Source: Ensifer sp. Root278
GTDB lineage: Bacteria; Pseudomonadota; Alphaproteobacteria; Rhizobiales; Rhizobiaceae
Length of the DNA: 64,000 bases
Direction: 5' to 3'
Assembly (NCBI RefSeq): GCF_001429285.1
Contig: NZ_LMJJ01000040.1
Span: 230,281 to 294,280, forward strand
Position 1 is the stretch's first letter. Each line of letters begins with the position of its first letter. Under the pieces are notes generated by a model. That model saw only the letters and a list, made by a program, of their open reading frames with translations. It was not told the origin of the DNA and did not search any database. Shown piece by piece: positions 59,761 through 64,000 of this stretch. The translations under genes were made by a program, and so were the position numbers.

Positions 59761-59787
59761 TGTGACAGATTAAACATCGCTGTCACA
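59761..59787. promoter_or_regulatory. Candidate RpiR operator palindrome
   Basis: TGTGACAG-N11-CTGTCACA is a perfect 8-base inverted repeat 33 bases upstream of the rpiR-like start, in the divergent region 59729-59893. A further pair, GAGTCAATC (59792-59800) and GATTGACACTC (~59830), lies beside it. The same half-site TGTGACAG recurs at 58730-58737 in front of the ABC operon. Confidence 0.6.
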
Positions 59788-59893
59788 ATTGGAGTCAATC
59801 GCAATTTTGAAGAGATCGTTTCAGATTTTGATTGACACTCGCCAATCTCTGAAGAATTCTTTTCATTAACGAACGTCTAACGGGCAAAAGGGG

Positions 59894-60676
59894 ATGCCGG
59901 TGTTGACGCGACTTTTGACCGAAGCAGATGGCGATCCGGTTGCGATCGAAAACGCCACAGGGAAGGGCGATATCGTGCTCGTCTGCGAGCACGCCTCGCG
60001 TCGGGTTCCGGAGCGCCTCGGTACGCTCGGCCTTACGGAGCAAGCGCTCGAAAGTCATATCGCCTGGGACCCGGGCGCGCTCGCCGTCGCCAAGCTTCTC
60101 GCCGCCAAGCTCGATGCGGCGTTGATCTACCAGCGCTTCTCGCGGCTTGCCTATGATTGCAACCGCCCGCCCGAGGCAGAGGCGGCGATGCCGGTTCTGA
60201 GCGAAGTTTACGAGATCCCGGGAAACCGGACGATGACCGACGACGAGCGGCAGGCGCGGGTCGAGGAGATCTATCGCCCGTTTCACGATTCGGTCGCGCG
60301 CTTCGTTTCCGCCCGCAAGGCCGCCGGCAGGCCGCCGATCCTGGTGACGATGCATAGCTTCACGCCCGTCTATTTCGGCAAGCCGCGGGCCGTCGAGGTC
60401 GGTATCCTGCACGATGCGGACAGCCGCCTTGCCGACCACATGCTGGCGGTCGCGACGAAGGGGCAGGTCGCCTACGACATCCGCCGCAACGAGCCCTATG
60501 GCCCGGCCGACGGCGTTACTCACAGTCTGATTGAATACGGCGTCCTCAACGGACTGCCGAATGTGATGATCGAGATCCGCAACGATCTCATTCGCAATGA
60601 CATCGGCCAAAGGGTCATGGCCGACTATCTGGAAGGATTGCTCCGCAAAGGCGCAGTGGCACTTTCAGCACAATAA
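59894..60676 (+). CDS. N-formylglutamate amidohydrolase family protein
   Basis: 260 residues, FGase (HutG-type) family: IVLVCEHASRRVPERLG near the N-terminus, YQRFSRLAYDCNRPPEAEAA, VTMHSFTPVYFG and EIRNDLIRND are the zinc/substrate segments. Known members deformylate N-formylglutamate; others of this fold hydrolyse different N-acyl amino acids. No histidine-degradation genes adjoin it. With an APC permease and a gamma-glutamylamine-synthetase-like gene following, it more likely removes a glutamate-linked acyl group in an amine pathway. Confidence 0.8.
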   Translation: MPVLTRLLTEADGDPVAIENATGKGDIVLVCEHASRRVPERLGTLGLTEQALESHIAWDPGALAVAKLLAAKLDAALIYQRFSRLAYDCNRPPEAEAAMPVLSEVYEIPGNRTMTDDERQARVEEIYRPFHDSVARFVSARKAAGRPPILVTMHSFTPVYFGKPRAVEVGILHDADSRLADHMLAVATKGQVAYDIRRNEPYGPADGVTHSLIEYGVLNGLPNVMIEIRNDLIRNDIGQRVMADYLEGLLRKGAVALSAQ

Positions 60677-60788
60677 AAGACCCTGGGGAGCGGCTTGCCG
60701 CGGTCCTGTTCCGGCCAGCCGGGGCAGGTGGTTGATGGGACCCTGCCGCAATGGGGCGGTGTGGTCTGAATAAATCAGGGGAAGAAAA

Positions 60789-62336
60789 ATGTCAGACTAC
60801 AGCGATTTGGACAAAAAGCAGGACATGAGTGTCTTGCACTCGATGGGCTATGCCCAGGAGCTCGAGCGGCGCATGAGCCAGTTCTCGAACTTCGCGGTGT
60901 CGTTCTCGATCATCTGCATTCTCTCCGGCGGCATCAATTCGCTCGCCCAGGCGACAGCCGGCGCAGGGGGCGCCGCGATCGGCATCGGCTGGCCGCTTGG
61001 CTGCTTCATTTCCTTGGTCTTTGCGGTCGCCATGGCGCAGATCAGCTCGGCCTATCCGACGGCCGGCGGCCTCTACCACTGGGGTTCGATCCTTGGTAAC
61101 CGCTTTACCGGCTGGGTGACCGCCTGGTTCAACCTGCTCGGTCTCGTCACCGTTCTCGGCGCGATCAACGTCGGCACCTATTACTTCTTCATGGGTTCCT
61201 TCGGCACGCCCTATTTCGCGCTGGAGGACACAACCACTACCCGCATCGTCTTCCTGGCGATCATCACCGGCGCACAGGCGCTCGTGAACCACATGGGCAT
61301 CGGGCTCACCGCCAAGCTCACCGATTTCTCCGGCTACCTGATCTTCGCAACTGCGATCCTGCTTGCCGTCGTTTGCCTCGCGGCCGCCGACAGCTACGAC
61401 ATCGCAAGGCTCTTCACCTTCTCCAACTATTCCGGTGAAGCCGGCGGCAACGTCTGGCCGCAGACGTCGGGCACCTGGGTGTTCCTGCTCGGCCTTCTGC
61501 TGCCGATCTACACGATCACCGGCTACGACGCTTCTGCCCACACCTCGGAAGAAACCGTCAAGGCGGCGGAATCCGTGCCGCGCGGTATGGTTTCTTCCGT
61601 GCTCTGGTCGGCGCTCTTCGGCTACATCATGCTGTGCGCCTTCGTGCTGATGATCCCGAACATGGACGAAGCTGCCAAGCAGGGCTGGAACGTGTTCTTC
61701 TGGGCGATGGACGCCCAAGTCAACCCGGTCATAAAGGACATCCTCTATCTCGCCATCCTCGTCAGCCAGTGGCTGTGCGGCCTGGCGACGGTGACCTCGG
61801 TATCACGCATGATCTTCGCCTTCTCGCGTGACGGCGGTCTGCCGGCCTCCAGGGCGCTCGCCAAGGTCAGCCCGACCCACCGGTCGCCGGTTGCGGCGAT
61901 CTGGACCGGCTCGATCCTCTCGGTCCTGTTCGTCTGGGGCTCGTCGCTCGTGTCGATCGGCGAAACGCCGGTTTATACGATCGTCGTCTCGTGCACGGTC
62001 ATCTTCCTGTTCTTCTCCTTCGCGATCCCGATCACGCTCGGCCTTTTCGCCTGGGGAACCTCGAAGTGGGATAAAATGGGCCCGTGGAACCTGGGCGAGG
62101 CGATGTTCAAGCTCTTCGCGGTTCTGTCGATCATCGCCATGGTGCTGATCTTCGTTCTCGGTATCCAACCGCCGAACGACTGGGCGCTCTACATCACCGT
62201 GGGCTTCCTGGTGCTGACGGCTCTGATCTGGTTCGGCTTCGAAACCCGCCGCTTCCGCGGCCCGCCGATCGGCGACGAAGTGGCGCGCCGCCAGGCCGAG
62301 ATTGCCGCTGCCGAAAAGGCCGTCGGCGAAGTCTGA
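60789..62336 (+). CDS. APC-family amino acid/amine permease
   Basis: 515 residues with about 12 hydrophobic helices. The N-terminal conserved block (GYAQELERRMSQFSNFAVSF, then SGGINSLAQA) and PTAGGLYHWGSILG are typical of GABA/amino-acid APC permeases (BAT1/GabP-like). GGGGAAG lies just upstream of the start. It probably imports the amine or amino acid used by the neighbouring synthetase. A terminator follows it. Confidence 0.88.
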   Translation: MSDYSDLDKKQDMSVLHSMGYAQELERRMSQFSNFAVSFSIICILSGGINSLAQATAGAGGAAIGIGWPLGCFISLVFAVAMAQISSAYPTAGGLYHWGSILGNRFTGWVTAWFNLLGLVTVLGAINVGTYYFFMGSFGTPYFALEDTTTTRIVFLAIITGAQALVNHMGIGLTAKLTDFSGYLIFATAILLAVVCLAAADSYDIARLFTFSNYSGEAGGNVWPQTSGTWVFLLGLLLPIYTITGYDASAHTSEETVKAAESVPRGMVSSVLWSALFGYIMLCAFVLMIPNMDEAAKQGWNVFFWAMDAQVNPVIKDILYLAILVSQWLCGLATVTSVSRMIFAFSRDGGLPASRALAKVSPTHRSPVAAIWTGSILSVLFVWGSSLVSIGETPVYTIVVSCTVIFLFFSFAIPITLGLFAWGTSKWDKMGPWNLGEAMFKLFAVLSIIAMVLIFVLGIQPPNDWALYITVGFLVLTALIWFGFETRRFRGPPIGDEVARRQAEIAAAEKAVGEV

Positions 62337-62350
62337 ACACCAACAAAATG

Positions 62351-62386
62351 GGCGGGAGCGCGACCGCGACTTCCGCCTTTTCTTTT
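62351..62386 (+). terminator. Rho-independent terminator after the permease
   Basis: GGCGGGAG/CTTCCGCC (62351-62358 with 62370-62377) pairs over 8 bases with an 11-base loop, followed by TTTTCTTTT. It lies 14 bases after the permease stop. The synthetase gene therefore probably has its own promoter in 62387-62486, or depends on read-through. Confidence 0.8.
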
Positions 62387-62486
62387 CCGGAGCTTGTCCG
62401 GTTACTTGAACGGATCACGTCCACGCGGCCCAAAAATATCGTGACCCAAGGGAACGGCCGCGTGACCAAACATGGGATGGAAGTTG

Positions 62487-63851
62487 ATGAGCTATACGTT
62501 TGATGAGTTGAAGGAAGACGTCGCCGCCGGGCGCATCGATACGGTTCTCGCCTGCCAGGTCGACATGCAGGGCCGGCTGATGGGCAAGCGCTTCCACGCG
62601 CAGTTCTTCGTCGACGGCGCCTGGAAGGAAACGCATAGCTGCAACTATCTGCTTGCGACCGACATGGAGATGGAGACCGTTCCCGGCTACAAGGCGACGA
62701 GCTGGGAGAAGGGCTACGGCGACTATACGATGAAGCCGGACCTTTCGACACTTCGCCGCATTCCCTGGCTCGAAGGCACGGCGCTCGTGCTTTGCGACAT
62801 GCTCGACCATCACACCCACGAGGAAGTGCCGCACTCGCCGCGCGCGATCCTGAAGAAGCAGGTGGCGCGGCTCGAGAAGATGGGGCTCAAGGCCTACATG
62901 GCGAGCGAGCTCGAATTCTTCCTGTTCGACCAGTCCTACGACGATGCCCGCCAATCCGGCTATCGCGACCTGCAACTCGTCAGCGGCTACAACGAGGACT
63001 ACCACATCTTCCAGACGACCAAGGAAGAGGATGTGATGCGGGCGATCCGCAACGGCCTGCAGGGCGCCGGCATCCCGGTCGAAAATTCCAAGGGCGAGGC
63101 GTCGGCCGGGCAGGAAGAGATCAACGTGCGTTATGCCGACGCGCTGACGATGGCCGATCGGCACGCGATCATCAAGAATGGCTGCAAGGAGATCGCCTGG
63201 TCGCGCGGCAAGGCCATCACCTTCCTCGCCAAGTGGAATTATTCGGCCGCCGGCTCCTCCTCGCATATCCACCAGTCGCTCTGGAGTGCCGACGGCAAGA
63301 CCTCGAAATTCTTCGACGAGAGCGGCAAATACGGCATGTCGGAGATGATGCGCCACTATGTGGCGGGGCTGCTGACCCATGCGAGCGAGATCACCTATTT
63401 CCTTGCGCCCTACATCAACTCCTACAAGCGCTTCATGGCCGGCACCTTCGCGCCGACCAAGGCGGTCTGGAGCAAGGATAACCGCACCGCCGGCTATCGC
63501 CTTTGCGGCGAGGACACCAAGGCGATCCGCATCGAATGCCGCGTCGGCGGCTCCGATCTCAATCCCTATCTCGCCTTCGCGGCTTTGATCGCGGCCGGCA
63601 TTTCCGGTATCGAGAACAAGATGGAACTGGAAGCGCCCTTCGTCGGCGACGCCTATGGCGGCAAGGACGTGCGCGAGATCCCGCGCACGCTGAGAGACGC
63701 GACCGCAGCGCTCAGCGAATCCAAGATGCTGCGCGCCGCCTTTGGTGACGAGGTCATCGAGCATTACGCGCGGGCCGGGCGCTGGGAGCAGGAAGAATAC
63801 GACCGCCGCGTCACCGATTGGGAGGTCGCACGCGGTTTCGAACGGGCCTGA
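62487..63851 (+). CDS. Glutamine synthetase-like gamma-glutamylamine synthetase (PuuA/GlnT type)
   Basis: 454 residues from the ATG at 62487; an ATG at 62472 is also possible but has no ribosome site. GS fold: N-terminal beta-grasp (VLACQVDMQGRLMGKRFHAQ), catalytic metal segments MASELEFFLFD and ENSKGEASAGQEEINVRYAD, ATP segment KWNYSAAGSSSHIHQSLW, and NRTAGYRLCGEDTKAIRIEC. The length and the divergence from housekeeping GlnA point to the gamma-glutamylpolyamine synthetase group. It ligates glutamate to an amine; a dehydrogenase follows, as in Puu-type routes. The exact amine is unknown. Confidence 0.82.
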   Translation: MSYTFDELKEDVAAGRIDTVLACQVDMQGRLMGKRFHAQFFVDGAWKETHSCNYLLATDMEMETVPGYKATSWEKGYGDYTMKPDLSTLRRIPWLEGTALVLCDMLDHHTHEEVPHSPRAILKKQVARLEKMGLKAYMASELEFFLFDQSYDDARQSGYRDLQLVSGYNEDYHIFQTTKEEDVMRAIRNGLQGAGIPVENSKGEASAGQEEINVRYADALTMADRHAIIKNGCKEIAWSRGKAITFLAKWNYSAAGSSSHIHQSLWSADGKTSKFFDESGKYGMSEMMRHYVAGLLTHASEITYFLAPYINSYKRFMAGTFAPTKAVWSKDNRTAGYRLCGEDTKAIRIECRVGGSDLNPYLAFAALIAAGISGIENKMELEAPFVGDAYGGKDVREIPRTLRDATAALSESKMLRAAFGDEVIEHYARAGRWEQEEYDRRVTDWEVARGFERA

Positions 63852-63873
63852 TCCTGGTCCCTATCTCTCACAC

Positions 63874-63902
63874 GGTGGCCGATCCTGGCAGGGTCGGCCA
63901 CC
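63874..63902. promoter_or_regulatory. Intergenic hairpin between synthetase and aldehyde dehydrogenase
   Basis: GGTGGCCGA/TCGGCCACC, 9 perfect pairs with an 11-base loop, 22 bases after the synthetase stop. No T-run, so more likely an mRNA processing or stability element than a terminator. Confidence 0.55.
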
Positions 63903-63934
63903 GCATCATTCGCAATGAAAGCAGGAAAACGATC

Positions 63935-64000
63935 ATGAGCATGATCAAGTGCATTTCGCCCGTGAACGGCGAAGTCTACGCGGAACGCCCGGCGATGCCG
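63935..64000 (+). CDS. Aldehyde dehydrogenase family protein, N-terminus only
   Basis: The ATG at 63935 (AGGAAAA upstream) opens a frame that runs off the window end; 22 residues are visible. The start MSMIKCISPVNGEVYAERP has the 'xxSPVNGExxAERP' pattern typical of the N-terminus of NAD(P)-dependent aldehyde dehydrogenases. Following a gamma-glutamylamine synthetase, an aldehyde dehydrogenase would oxidise the amine-derived aldehyde. The call rests on a short segment plus context. Confidence 0.55.
   Translation, partial: MSMIKCISPVNGEVYAERPAMP

Overview
The window looks like a chromosome or megaplasmid segment of a high-GC alphaproteobacterium of the Rhizobiaceae, most likely Sinorhizobium/Ensifer. 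The signs are the erythritol-type eryA/B/C/D/R-tpiB-rpiB gene set, a carnitine dehydrogenase fused to a thioesterase, RIME-like mosaic repeats, many ABC importers with twin-arginine binding proteins, and an FMN riboswitch in front of a type II lumazine synthase. The genus is inferred from family knowledge and was not tested by any search. Almost the whole window is catabolic 'accessory' metabolism: import systems, their enzymes and local regulators.

Layout. 1-3260: end of an HTH regulator gene, a small secreted PAAR-like protein, a LuxR-TolB-TPR regulator and a DUF1127-like small protein. 3263-8409 (minus): a peptide-type ABC importer. 8748-15507 (minus), with a divergent GlxA/CdhR-type regulator at 15616-16587: carnitine and probably gamma-butyrobetaine catabolism. 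16690-25900: a divergent LysR regulator with two HTH domains, then an operon whose five enzymes match, step for step, the known ergothioneine degradation route: a MIO-less ammonia-lyase-fold ergothionase, a urocanase-like thiourocanate hydratase, a DUF917 desulfurase, a hydantoinase-like amidohydrolase and an M20 carbamoylase. This operon is the most interesting system in the window. 26306-27112: a methyltransferase gene bracketed by two copies of an inverted-repeat element. 27355-32385 (minus): a polyamine-type ABC importer with an SDR, divergent from a LuxR regulator (32571-33374).

33606-51459 (plus): an extended erythritol-type locus. It holds an EryD regulator, a five-gene ABC importer with two different ATPases, an EryA-like kinase, a 2-hydroxyacid dehydrogenase, two class II aldolase-fold proteins, EryB, a second FGGY kinase, a HAD protein, EryC, EryR, TpiB/EryH and RpiB/EryI. 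The ery core would convert a tetritol to D-erythrose 4-phosphate; the extra aldolases, kinase and dehydrogenase suggest a second polyol or sugar-acid branch. 51615-52897: an LtrA-like membrane protein gene broken by a one-base deletion. 53286-54000 (minus): ribH2 behind an FMN riboswitch. 54619-58644 (minus): another polyamine/iron-type ABC importer, next to an RpiR regulator (58850-59728) that has a palindromic operator candidate. 59894-64000 (plus): N-formylglutamate amidohydrolase-like protein, APC permease, gamma-glutamylamine-synthetase-like protein and the start of an aldehyde dehydrogenase, a probable amine/amino-acid utilisation cluster.

Taken together, carnitine gives glycine betaine and ergothioneine gives trimethylamine plus glutamate, so the left half is specialised for trimethylammonium compounds and the right half for polyols and amines. 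No tRNA, rRNA, CRISPR array, complete insertion sequence or integrase gene was seen.
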